A stretch of 38,254 nucleotides of DNA from Opitutus sp. GAS368 (lineage in GTDB: Bacteria > Verrucomicrobiota > Verrucomicrobiia > Opitutales > Opitutaceae). The translations under genes were made by a program, and so were the position numbers. The first letter of the stretch is position 1, and each line of letters opens with the position of its first letter. This document shows, one piece after another, positions 1 through 7,718 of the stretch. The stretch covers positions 1 through 38,254 of the forward strand of contig CAMDRP010000018.1 in the NCBI GenBank assembly GCA_945906965.1, in the 5' to 3' direction. The notes beneath the pieces were generated by a model. It did not search any database and was not told where the DNA came from. It was given only the letters and a program-made list of their open reading frames with translations.

Positions 1-170
1 TTGTGTCGTCTGTGCGTACACGACTTTTTGTAGTGTGTTTCAGCTATGCTGCATCCCACACACCCAGAACTCAGAGTGTCCCAGTGCGGTATATACCAGG
101 CTAGACCATCTAGCGCAGTGATAGGCGGCGTGCGCAGGGGGTATGGGCGGCGGGCGTATGCTAAGGTCGG

Positions 171-220
171 CGGCGCTGGGCTGGGGATGGCGGCGGTGGG
201 CTGGGGATGGCGGCGCTGGG
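171..220 (+). repeat. 20-bp G-rich tandem repeat, 2.5 copies
   Basis: Units at 171-190 and 191-210 differ by one base, and 211-220 is a half copy identical to the start of the first. Each unit ends in CTGGGGATGG. Runs of three to five G separated by short loops could fold into a G-quadruplex on the plus strand. The function is unknown. Confidence 0.7.
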
Positions 221-279
221 GGTGAAAATCGCTCTTTGGTATCCTTTGACCTTAGGAAATTACAGTCTTAATTATTGTA

Positions 280-297
280 AAATGCTGTGAAGCATTT
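280..297 (+). other. Small perfect hairpin
   Basis: AAATGCT (280-286) pairs with AGCATTT (291-297) around a GTGA loop. A T-rich but uninterrupted-run-free stretch follows. It could be a weak terminator for a gene left of the window or a structural part of an element end; the sequence does not decide. Confidence 0.3.
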
Positions 298-423
298 ATT
301 AATGATTTATTTGGGCGAGATAAAATAGTGCCACTATGGTGCCAGTATTTCTTCAAAAACTTGCCGTTATGTGCATTCATGTTCCGGTATCTCACTCTGA
401 GAGAAAAGCTGGCTAGGTTATTT

Positions 424-483
424 CACAGGTCTCAGAAGCCTGTGCCTCACGGTGTAGCGGTTCGAGTCCGCTCCCGGGCACCA
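424..483 (+). pseudogene. tRNA-Leu(CAG) 3' fragment, probable att scar
   Basis: The 3' part of a leucine tRNA is complete: anticodon stem CAGGT (426-430) / GCCTG (438-442) around loop CTCAGAA with anticodon CAG (433-435), a long class II variable arm (443-455), T stem AGCGG/CCGCT around TTCGAGT (456-472), acceptor strand CCCGGGC (473-479), A73 and encoded CCA (481-483). The acceptor 5' strand (GCCCGGG expected) and the D arm are absent upstream. A fragment starting at the anticodon stem is what tyrosine integrases leave at the distal end of an element inserted in a tRNA gene. The intact gene should lie left of the window in the same orientation. Confidence 0.85.
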
Positions 484-689
484 TTTCAGAGCTAAAAACC
501 GTAAATTTTAGGCTGAAATTTAACCGAATTTTTTGGGGTAACGTCGCCGGCTCGTCGCCACCCTATCGATTAACTCTGCTGCATAGGCGGCTGGGTCCGA
601 GCGGTCTCGCATAGCAGGGTGAGGATGGCGAGGGATCGAAGATAAGTAGGTTTGGGGTAAAGCTCGCGCATGAGCGGCCAACCGACCGG

Positions 690-1076
690 TCACCACACCA
701 CGGCCACGCCGCCCCAGCGCGTGATTTCCTGGTCATGGGTGACCAGAGGAACCTTGTGCTCTAGCGCGGTGGCGCAGATGAGCCGGTTGGCGGGATCTTT
801 ATGCGACCAATCTAATTCAACCGACCTCCACGCGATGCGCGGGGTGTGTGGCAATATCTGAAAGCGCTCGCCGAGGTCTTCGAGCCATGAGGCTGGATCG
901 GGTGAGAGTTCGATTTCGCCGGTGCGCGCCTTTCGCGCTATTTCCAGTAGACTGATCGCAGCGATGCCAAAATCATCGGCCGCGCATTTGGATGCGAGCG
1001 TGCGGACCTTCGGCGAAAGCCGAGTGGCGGATTCCGCAATCCAAAGAACGGCGTGAGTATCGAGCACGAATTTCAT
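690..1076 (-). CDS. vapC: VapC-type PIN-domain toxin (vapBC locus 1)
   Basis: This 128-residue protein is a PIN-domain ribonuclease of the VapC type. It begins with the PIN signature MKFVLDTH. Probable metal-binding acids are D6, E45 (LLEIAR), D94 (HKDPANRL) and D115 (VTHD). The usual second aspartate of the D-P-A-D motif is N97. I start it at the ATG at 1076 because it overlaps the antitoxin stop by four bases (ATGA), typical of translationally coupled toxin-antitoxin pairs; a longer start at 1094 would add residues with no PIN similarity. It looks intact. It probably cleaves a specific RNA when released from its antitoxin. Confidence 0.88.
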   Translation of the reverse strand: MKFVLDTHAVLWIAESATRLSPKVRTLASKCAADDFGIAAISLLEIARKARTGEIELSPDPASWLEDLGERFQILPHTPRIAWRSVELDWSHKDPANRLICATALEHKVPLVTHDQEITRWGGVAVVW

Positions 1077-1297
1077 TGGGCGAGGGTGCCCCACTCCTCG
1101 AGCGGAATGGCGGGGCCGTCGCGGAGTTTGCCGAGCTTGGCCCGACCGATCATGCAGCCAAGCACGCCGGCGCCGGCTCGACGGCGATGAAACACAAACG
1201 ACTGCCCCTCGGACTCCACGACGATTACTTTACCGGCAGTCGCCAGCCGGCGCATACGAGGAAACTCGCGCAGAAAGGCGCGTACGTTGGTTTTCAT
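1073..1297 (-). CDS. vapB: VapB/Phd-like antitoxin (vapBC locus 1)
   Basis: This 74-residue protein lies immediately upstream of the PIN toxin and overlaps it by four bases. The N-terminal half (RAFLREFPRMRRLATAGK, then VIVVESEGQ) has the pattern of short DNA-binding antitoxins that bind upstream of a PIN toxin, and the C-terminal part ending EEWGTLAQ would wrap the toxin. The same kind of protein precedes the second PIN toxin at 14 kb. An inverted repeat lies a few bases upstream of its ATG and there is no clear Shine-Dalgarno site, which suggests an autoregulated, possibly leaderless transcript. Confidence 0.75.
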   Translation of the reverse strand: MKTNVRAFLREFPRMRRLATAGKVIVVESEGQSFVFHRRRAGAGVLGCMIGRAKLGKLRDGPAIPLEEWGTLAQ

Positions 1298-1300
1298 GTG

Positions 1301-1322
1301 TGTCAGACAATGGTGACTGACA
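1301..1322 (-). promoter_or_regulatory. Inverted repeat upstream of vapB1, probable operator
   Basis: TGTCAG (1301-1306) and CTGACA (1317-1322) form a perfect 6-bp inverted repeat with a 10-bp spacer, ending three bases from the antitoxin ATG. Antitoxin-toxin complexes commonly autorepress through such palindromes. The role is inferred from position. Confidence 0.5.
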
Positions 1323-1501
1323 AATGAGCCAAATGCTGAAATCCAGGCCGCAACTCCAAAAAGCTACCTTTAATTCTGATCGGTTCGTTCCCGTCCGACG
1401 GTCTCGAAGTCTGAGGTTAATGCGCGGTCTTAGGGAAAGCCCCACGCACGTTCATCCCTGCACTGTAAACGCCCTCTCTAGCCTCAGAAGGCCGGATCGG
1501 A

Positions 1502-2356
1502 TTAAGGCGCCGGACGAAAGTCGCGGCGATAGACTTGGCCACGTTTTAGATGATCGACCACCGTGGCGTAGTCGCCTTCAGCAAGGGCTTTTTGGAAGGC
1601 GCTTAACTCAGCTTGATACTGCTGAACGGCGCGGAGGATTTCCTTGTGGTTTTGCTCGAGAATGGTGCGCCAGAGTTGGGGATCGCTCGCGGCGATGCGT
1701 GTAGTGTCACGCAGGCCTCCGCCAGCGTAGTCGCGCCAGCTCGTGTCGCGCTCCGCCAGAAAGGCACAGAGGGTGGAAGCGAGAATCTGCGGTAGGTGGC
1801 TAATATGAGCGACAATTTCGTCGTGTTGCTTAGGAGCGACGGTCACGGGCTGAGCACCGAGATCATGCCAAAATTTTACGACCGCGGCCGTGGCGGCGGG
1901 AGCGGTGGTCGTCAGGGGGGTAACGAAGCATGGGCGTTGTTGAAAGAGTTCCGCGGAGCTGTGTTGCCAACCGGTTTTTTCCGAGCCCGCCATGGGGTGG
2001 GCGCCGACAAAGTGGGCGCGCTCGCCCAGGGCAGCAGCTCCGAGGTGGGCGATTTCATTTTTCACGCTACCGACGTCGGTGACGATAGCTCCTTGGGGTA
2101 GATGCGCTGCGATTTGGCGAGCGAGTGAAACGATCTGGTCAACGGGTGCAGCGATGACAACGAGGCTAGCTCCGAGCACGGCAGTTTCCGGAGTTGCGGC
2201 GACCGCATCGCACCAAGGCTGGTCGGCGAGGGCGAGGCGAGTTTCAGCGCCGCGGGACCAGATTACGATACGCTGAGCGAGGTTGCGGGCGCGAGCGGCT
2301 CGGGCGACGGAGGCGCCGAGTAAACCGGGAGCGAGAATCGTAAGCTGGGGTAGCAT
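1502..2356 (-). CDS. tyrA: Prephenate dehydrogenase
   Basis: This 284-residue protein oxidatively decarboxylates prephenate to 4-hydroxyphenylpyruvate with NAD(P)+, a step of tyrosine synthesis in the cytoplasm. It has an N-terminal Rossmann fold with a slightly divergent nucleotide loop (LAPGLLGASVA; the first glycine of GxGxxG is replaced), VTDVGSVK, and the family signature GAHPMAGSEKTGW with the catalytic histidine near residue 118. A helical dimerisation domain follows. No chorismate mutase or ACT domain is attached. The ATG at 2356 is a natural start. A 92-bp gap separates it from the EVE-domain gene upstream, so the two could be cotranscribed. Confidence 0.92.
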   Translation of the reverse strand: MLPQLTILAPGLLGASVARAARARNLAQRIVIWSRGAETRLALADQPWCDAVAATPETAVLGASLVVIAAPVDQIVSLARQIAAHLPQGAIVTDVGSVKNEIAHLGAAALGERAHFVGAHPMAGSEKTGWQHSSAELFQQRPCFVTPLTTTAPAATAAVVKFWHDLGAQPVTVAPKQHDEIVAHISHLPQILASTLCAFLAERDTSWRDYAGGGLRDTTRIAASDPQLWRTILEQNHKEILRAVQQYQAELSAFQKALAEGDYATVVDHLKRGQVYRRDFRPAP

Positions 2357-2448
2357 GTCCGCCTCAAAATCGCAAAATTGGCGGGTGGTGTCGAGCGGGT
2401 AGACGTTAGCGGTCGAGTCGACTTGGGTTAGCTGCCGTCGTTTGAGAC

Positions 2449-2859
2449 TTATCCGCCAAGCTCAAGGATGCGGGCAAATTCTTTTGGGGTCAGGGGTAAT
2501 ACGGAGAGGCGGCTTTGGCGGATAAGGGCAATATCGGCGAGGGCGGGCTCGGCTTTGATGGTGGCGAGAGTCACGGGGCAGGCGAGGGCTCGCCGGGCTT
2601 TAAGTTCGACGGCCACCCAGCCGTCTTCGCTGGCGGTGGTGTCGGGGTAGGCGATTTTGGTGACTTCGGCCAGGCCGGCTACGGCTTTGGGCCCAACGCT
2701 TTCGTAAAACAACACGGAATCGCCGGGGCGCATTGCCTTCAGGTGATTGCGCGCTTGATAATTACGGACGCCGGTCCACGACGTGCGGCGGTCGCGCACG
2801 AAGTTAGCCCAGGAGTAGGCCTCGGGTTCGGATTTAACCAGCCAATGTTGCGATTGCAT
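2449..2859 (-). CDS. EVE-domain protein (thymocyte nuclear protein 1-like)
   Basis: The 136-residue protein is a stand-alone EVE (PUA-fold) domain. The start HWLVKSEPEAYSW, the middle segment TSWTGVRNYQARNHL, and GDSVLFYES are the hallmarks of this family. EVE domains are thought to bind modified bases in DNA or RNA through an aromatic cage. I prefer the ATG at 2859 to a TTG two codons upstream. The biological target is not known. Confidence 0.88.
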   Translation of the reverse strand: MQSQHWLVKSEPEAYSWANFVRDRRTSWTGVRNYQARNHLKAMRPGDSVLFYESVGPKAVAGLAEVTKIAYPDTTASEDGWVAVELKARRALACPVTLATIKAEPALADIALIRQSRLSVLPLTPKEFARILELGG

Positions 2860-2893
2860 TTTCAAGGGTCGGAACGTTGTCTAGGGTATCGAT

Positions 2894-3007
2894 ATGGACC
2901 TCGACGAAGCTGAAAAGGCTAAAGCCAAAAAAGTGCAGCGTATTATTTATGCCTTGATGCTGGCTTTCGTGGTGGTGCCGTTATTGGTGGCCTATTGGCT
3001 AAAATGA
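2894..3007 (+). CDS. Small single-span membrane protein (37 aa)
   Basis: A short reading frame starts at the ATG at 2894 and stops with TGA at 3007. It encodes a charged N-terminal helix (DLDEAEKAKAKKVQR) followed by one hydrophobic span of about 19 residues (roughly 19-36) ending YWLK. The layout, with acidic-basic helix then membrane segment, is that of a genuine small inner-membrane peptide rather than random coding. It is divergent from the EVE gene with 34 bp between the starts. No function can be assigned. Confidence 0.55.
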   Translation: MDLDEAEKAKAKKVQRIIYALMLAFVVVPLLVAYWLK

Positions 3008-3125
3008 AGCGGATGCCTCTACGGGATTTTTAAGGGGGGGCCGCGGGTTAAATCGCTGGCTCCGTGAGAAAAATGGTGTTTACTTGCGGCAGGCGATTTT
3101 CCCATATCTGCACCTCAAGTTAAAT

Positions 3126-3201
3126 GGGGCAGTAGCTCAGTTGATAGAGCGCGTCGTTCGCAACGACGAGGTCGTCGGTTTGATCCCGATCTGCTCCACC
3201 A
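3126..3201 (+). tRNA. tRNA-Ala(CGC)
   Basis: The full cloverleaf is present with encoded CCA. Acceptor GGGGCAG (3126-3132) pairs with CTGCTCC (3191-3197) and includes the G3-U70 wobble that identifies alanine tRNAs. The D stem is GCTC/GAGC, the anticodon stem CGTCG/CGACG encloses TTCGCAA with anticodon CGC at 3159-3161, and the T stem is GTCGG/CCGAT. The D loop has A at position 19 (3144) and the T loop has T at position 56 (3181), so the nearly universal G19-C56 tertiary pair is replaced by A19-U56. Confidence 0.95.
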
Positions 3202-3348
3202 TTTTAGGCCCGAAAGCCGCCTATGAGCCTCGAAGCTTCGCACGGTTGCCGAAAAGTAACGTGCGTGATCTTGCGATTGGCCCCGCACTTGCTCTCGTAA
3301 TTGCTGTCGCAGGAAGATCCATCCGCACTAGCCTAACTCGTTTAAGTC

Positions 3349-3828
3349 ATGAAAAAGATCAAAAAAGCCGCTAAGTCTTCCGCCTCGGCGCCCAAGCCTG
3401 CCTCTAAAGCCAAAGCTAAACCGACCAAGACCACCCCGGCCCGCGGCCCTTCTCGAACCACCAAAAAACCCGTTCCCGTTAAGGCTAAAATTCGAGCAAA
3501 AAAACGTCGTGTCTTGGCTGCGTCCAAGCTGACGCCGACGCCGACTTCGGCACCCCTAGTCGTCCGCGCTCCGCTCGTTACCACCATCACTGCGCACATC
3601 GATATCGGCTTCGGTAACGCACTTTATCTGCGCGGTGAAGGCGCCGATTTAAGTTGGGATCGCGGCACGCTCATGAATTGTGTCGCGGATAACTGCTGGT
3701 CCCTCCCATTACCTGAGTCCGGCCGTCCGGTGATTTTTAAGTTTCTGGTCAATGATCTCTCCTGGAGCGCCGGCCAAGATTACACGGTCGCCTCCGGAGA
3801 TACGCTGGCTACGACTCCGACGTTTTGA
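3349..3828 (+). CDS. Histone H1-like tail fused to a glycogen/starch-binding-like domain
   Basis: The 159-residue protein has two unlike halves. Residues 1-60 are almost entirely Lys, Ala, Pro, Ser and Thr with repeated KAKAKP-type blocks, like the C-terminal tail of linker histones or chlamydial Hc proteins. Residues 80-159 form a small beta domain with NALYLRGEGADLSWDRG, a W residue, IFKFLVNDLSW and a TPTF end, which resembles CBM20/CBM48-type carbohydrate-binding or AMPK-beta-like domains. No signal peptide is seen, so the protein is likely cytoplasmic. It could bring nucleic acid or a polyanion together with a glucan, but this is inference. It stands alone downstream of tRNA-Ala. Confidence 0.75.
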   Translation: MKKIKKAAKSSASAPKPASKAKAKPTKTTPARGPSRTTKKPVPVKAKIRAKKRRVLAASKLTPTPTSAPLVVRAPLVTTITAHIDIGFGNALYLRGEGADLSWDRGTLMNCVADNCWSLPLPESGRPVIFKFLVNDLSWSAGQDYTVASGDTLATTPTF

Positions 3829-3845
3829 GTCGCGGTAAAAAATAC

Positions 3846-4619
3846 TTAGAGACCTGGTTTGTTTAACCCCTCGGCGCTCATGCGATCGGGGTTAATCTCG
3901 TGCAGCTGCGCGGAAACGGCCGCCGTGGCTGCGTCGCGATCTTGCAGCTCCGTCGCCGGCACGTGGCGGCAACGCATGCGCACGCGGGAAAACGGTTTCG
4001 GTAGGTAAAAACGGTCCCATGAGCGCAGTTGCCACGCCGATTCGAATTCGGCGCCGATCAGCAGCAGCGGCGTGCGTGTGCGCCGCGTAACGATGAGTGC
4101 CCCCGCTTTGAAATCGTAGCAGGGGCCGCGGGGTCCGTCGGGCGTTATACCGATGTCATTACCGGCTCTTAATACCTCCACGAGGGCCGTGGCAGCCTCG
4201 CGCCCAAGTCGGCTGCTGGATCCGCGAACGGTACGCATCCCGGCGAGCGAAAAAAATGCGCTGAGCCACGCTCCATCTTGGCTTGCGCTGACGAGCGCAT
4301 GCGCCGGTCGGCCTTGCCGATAGCGTCGCACGATTTCCGCGGAGAGAAACAGACGGTTGTGCCACAGCACGATGGCGACGGGCTCGTCATTTTTCCTAAA
4401 TGCCCCTAGATCTTCTGGCGTGGTCTCGAAGCGCAGGGAACGTCCCCAGAGTTTCATTAACAACGATAGCGGCCACAGCGCGACTCGACGCCAGCCACCG
4501 ATCGCGTGCGCGGCATCAGCCGGCGCGGGCGCGGTTGGGCCGTGGGGGGACGGCGGGGAAGGTTGGGAAGCGGCGGCTTTCAGACTTGTGGTTGTCGCGC
4601 AAACCACGGGCGCCGCCAA
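3846..4619 (-). CDS. DUF374 lysophospholipid acyltransferase-family protein
   Basis: The protein (up to 257 residues) belongs to the DUF374 branch of the glycerol-phosphate acyltransferase fold. The modified active-site motif LWHNRLF replaces the usual HxxxxD arrangement, and TPDGPRGP is the family's second block. A hydrophobic segment near ALWPLSLLMKLWG would anchor it to the inner membrane. Members are thought to transfer acyl chains during lipid or lipid A-like synthesis. The most upstream start is a TTG at 4619 and the first 45 residues are low-complexity Ala/Pro, so the true start may lie further in; the first ATG (4457) seems too late. It is divergent from the gene at 4681. Confidence 0.8.
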   Translation of the reverse strand: MAAPVVCATTTSLKAAASQPSPPSPHGPTAPAPADAAHAIGGWRRVALWPLSLLMKLWGRSLRFETTPEDLGAFRKNDEPVAIVLWHNRLFLSAEIVRRYRQGRPAHALVSASQDGAWLSAFFSLAGMRTVRGSSSRLGREAATALVEVLRAGNDIGITPDGPRGPCYDFKAGALIVTRRTRTPLLLIGAEFESAWQLRSWDRFYLPKPFSRVRMRCRHVPATELQDRDAATAAVSAQLHEINPDRMSAEGLNKPGL

Positions 4620-4680
4620 GCGAAAGTTCCGCCCCGTGCGCAGCGTTGACCCGCGCGCGCCCAGCCCGAATCTGGCGCCG

Positions 4681-5217
4681 ATGCCTGAGACCTTGCCGCC
4701 GTGCCCTTATTTGCCCGCCGCTCGAGCGGAGCTGGATTGGCGGGCGTTGCACGTCTATCGCGCCGAGGTGCGCGGCGAGGACTTTTATTTTTCGTGTTTG
4801 GAATATGCGCAGACGCTCTGGCAGCGCGGACTCGCAGCGCGGGCGTTGTTGTGTCTGGACCGGGCTCTGGGCGCGGAATTGAGCGGGGAAGAAGCGATTT
4901 TGCGCGACTGGCCGTTGCCGTATGCGGCGATGGCGTGGTGCATCGCGCAGACGCCGACCGCGGTGTTTATCGGGAATCCGCGGGTGCATTTTCAGCACTA
5001 CGCCGATCGCATGAACGAACCCCGGCGTGAACAACGGCGTTGGCGGGCGTGGGCGTGTTGGGCGCTCACGCGGGCGGTGCGGCCGGAATTCCCGGCGGAT
5101 CCGCGGCACGTTGTAGTCGAGCCGGAGATCGAGCAGATCGCGACGGCGCTGGAGGCGCACGGCGTGCACGACGAGTCGGCGCAGTGGCGCGCGGTGCTCT
5201 TGGCCGTTTCGGCTTAA
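4681..5217 (+). CDS. Conserved hypothetical protein (178 aa)
   Basis: The ATG at 4681 opens a 178-residue soluble protein rich in Arg, Ala and Trp. It reads as an all-helical protein (EDFYFSCLEYAQTLWQRGLAARALLCLDRAL resembles a TPR-like helical hairpin, continuing to RRWRAWACWALTRAV). I do not recognise a catalytic motif or a named family. Codon use matches neighbouring genes, which supports it as real. It lies convergent with ruvB, whose stop is 7 bases beyond its own. Confidence 0.6.
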   Translation: MPETLPPCPYLPAARAELDWRALHVYRAEVRGEDFYFSCLEYAQTLWQRGLAARALLCLDRALGAELSGEEAILRDWPLPYAAMAWCIAQTPTAVFIGNPRVHFQHYADRMNEPRREQRRWRAWACWALTRAVRPEFPADPRHVVVEPEIEQIATALEAHGVHDESAQWRAVLLAVSA

Positions 5218-5224
5218 GCTTTTT

Positions 5225-6271
<1,047 letters not shown>

Positions 6272-6275
6272 GGGA

Positions 6276-7565
6276 TTATTTCCAATCGAGCTCCGCGCCG
6301 AGGCTGCGGAGGTTTTCGACGAAGCGAGGATGGGCGCGTTTGATGATTTCGGCGTTACGCACGACGGATTTGCCGGGGATGGCGGCGGCGACCATCGCCA
6401 GGGCGACGGCGGCGCGGATGATGTAAGGGGAGTCAACGGTCGCCGGATGCAGTGGGCGGTTGCCAAAGACGACGATGCGGTGTGGGTCGCTCACGAGCGC
6501 GTGGGCGCCGAATTTCGCCAGCTCGGGAATCCACGAAAAACCATTTTCATAGACCTTGTTCCAAAAATGGATCGTGCCTTCGGCGCGCGTGCTGAGGGCG
6601 ATCATGAGGGGCAACAAATCCACCGAGAAGTACGGCCACGGCGCGGCTTCGATTTTGGGCAGAAGATTACTAGTGAACGGTTGCTCAATACGAAGCGTCT
6701 GGTTGCGCCGTACGATGGCGGTGTCGCCTTCATGTTCGACGATCACACCGAGTTTGGCGAAGGCGCGGGTGATGAGGTCAAAGTGGTGTGGGAGCGATTT
6801 AGTGACGCGAACCTCGCCACCGGTGATCGCGCCGAGGGCCAGGAAGGTGACGATCTCGTGGTAATCGCTGCTGATCGTGATGGTGGCGCCGTGAAGTTTT
6901 TTTACCCCAGTGATTTCAAGGCGGCTGGTGCCGAGGCCTTCGATTTGAGCGCCCATGGCGACGAGAGCGGCGCAAAGATCTTGGACGTGCGGCTCGCTGG
7001 CGGCGTTGATGAGCGTGGAGTGGCCGGAGGCGAGGGCGGCGGCCATGGCGAAGTTTTCTGTGACCGTGACCGACATGTAATCGCACCAGTGGCGGGCGCC
7101 CGAGAAGCCGGCGGGCAGGGCAAGGATGAGCGGTTCGCCGTCGTGGATCACCGTGCCGAGGGCGCGGAGGATTTCAAGGTGTGGGTCGATCTCGCGCACG
7201 CCGAGGGAGCAGCCCTTGGTGTTGGCGCGGATAGTGAGCTTGCGGAACCGGTGGAGCAGCGCGGGATAAAGTAGGACCGTGGAACGCATGTCCTGCGGGA
7301 GTTCGTCGTCGGCTAAAGACGGGCGAAACGTCGAGTGATCGACGCGCATCGTGCCGGCCGTGCGGTCCCAAGTGATCTGCGAACCTTGCCCCTGAAAGAA
7401 GGCGACGAGTTTATTGAGATCGGTGATGTCGGGTACGTTGAGCAGCGTCACGGGCTCATCGGTGAGCAGCGTGGCGCAGAAAATCGGGAGGACGGAGTTT
7501 TTGTTGCCGGAAGGCGTGATGGTGCCGGAGAGCGGGCGACCGCCGTGGACAATGAGATCGGACAT
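6276..7565 (-). CDS. murA: UDP-N-acetylglucosamine 1-carboxyvinyltransferase
   Basis: The 429-residue protein adds enolpyruvate to UDP-GlcNAc, the first committed step of peptidoglycan synthesis. The N-terminus carries the substrate loop PSGNKNSVLPI, and the loop TKGCSLGVREIDPHL contains the cysteine equivalent to E. coli Cys115, the fosfomycin target. The inside-out alpha/beta barrel repeats are intact to the end (RAHPRFVENLRSLGA). The sequence is somewhat divergent (STVLLYPALL, KNSV instead of KNAA), so a second MurA-like paralogue is possible. It is the first gene of a murA-ruvB unit. Confidence 0.92.
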   Translation of the reverse strand: MSDLIVHGGRPLSGTITPSGNKNSVLPIFCATLLTDEPVTLLNVPDITDLNKLVAFFQGQGSQITWDRTAGTMRVDHSTFRPSLADDELPQDMRSTVLLYPALLHRFRKLTIRANTKGCSLGVREIDPHLEILRALGTVIHDGEPLILALPAGFSGARHWCDYMSVTVTENFAMAAALASGHSTLINAASEPHVQDLCAALVAMGAQIEGLGTSRLEITGVKKLHGATITISSDYHEIVTFLALGAITGGEVRVTKSLPHHFDLITRAFAKLGVIVEHEGDTAIVRRNQTLRIEQPFTSNLLPKIEAAPWPYFSVDLLPLMIALSTRAEGTIHFWNKVYENGFSWIPELAKFGAHALVSDPHRIVVFGNRPLHPATVDSPYIIRAAVALAMVAAAIPGKSVVRNAEIIKRAHPRFVENLRSLGAELDWK

Positions 7566-7638
7566 GGTTTTTTTTAAAATAGCCTCGAATGGGAGCGACT
7601 GGAGGGAAAACCGCGGGCTGGCGGCCCGGGTCGTCCAT

Positions 7639-7667
7639 AAAAAAGGCGTCCCGTGAAGGGACGCCTT
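7639..7667 (-). terminator. Rho-independent terminator of the RGG-protein gene
   Basis: AAGGCGTCCC (7643-7652) pairs perfectly with GGGACGCCTT (7658-7667) around a 5-base loop. On the minus strand the hairpin is followed by six T. It lies about 50 bp beyond the stop of the gene at 7719. Confidence 0.85.
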
Positions 7668-7718
7668 GAAAATGCGCGGAGTGGGGCGCGCGTTGGCAAG
7701 TTTTAACGGGAAACGCGA

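Larger units (their letters stand above)
1..423. other. Gene-free DNA, probable end of an integrated element
   Basis: I see no convincing coding region here. Bases 1-170 show no recognisable feature, 171-220 hold a G-rich tandem repeat, and about 230-420 are clearly richer in A and T than the rest of the window. A small hairpin lies at 280-297. The stretch ends exactly where the tRNA-Leu 3' fragment begins, so I infer that it is the terminal part of an island whose body lies to the left of the window. Confidence 0.45.

Noticed and set aside
171-220. CRISPR array
   Set aside because: Units are contiguous with no spacers, and there are no cas genes in the window.
3231-3240. 10-bp palindrome CGAAGCTTCG after tRNA-Ala
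   Set aside because: It has no T run and no symmetrical flanks. A palindrome of this size is expected by chance.
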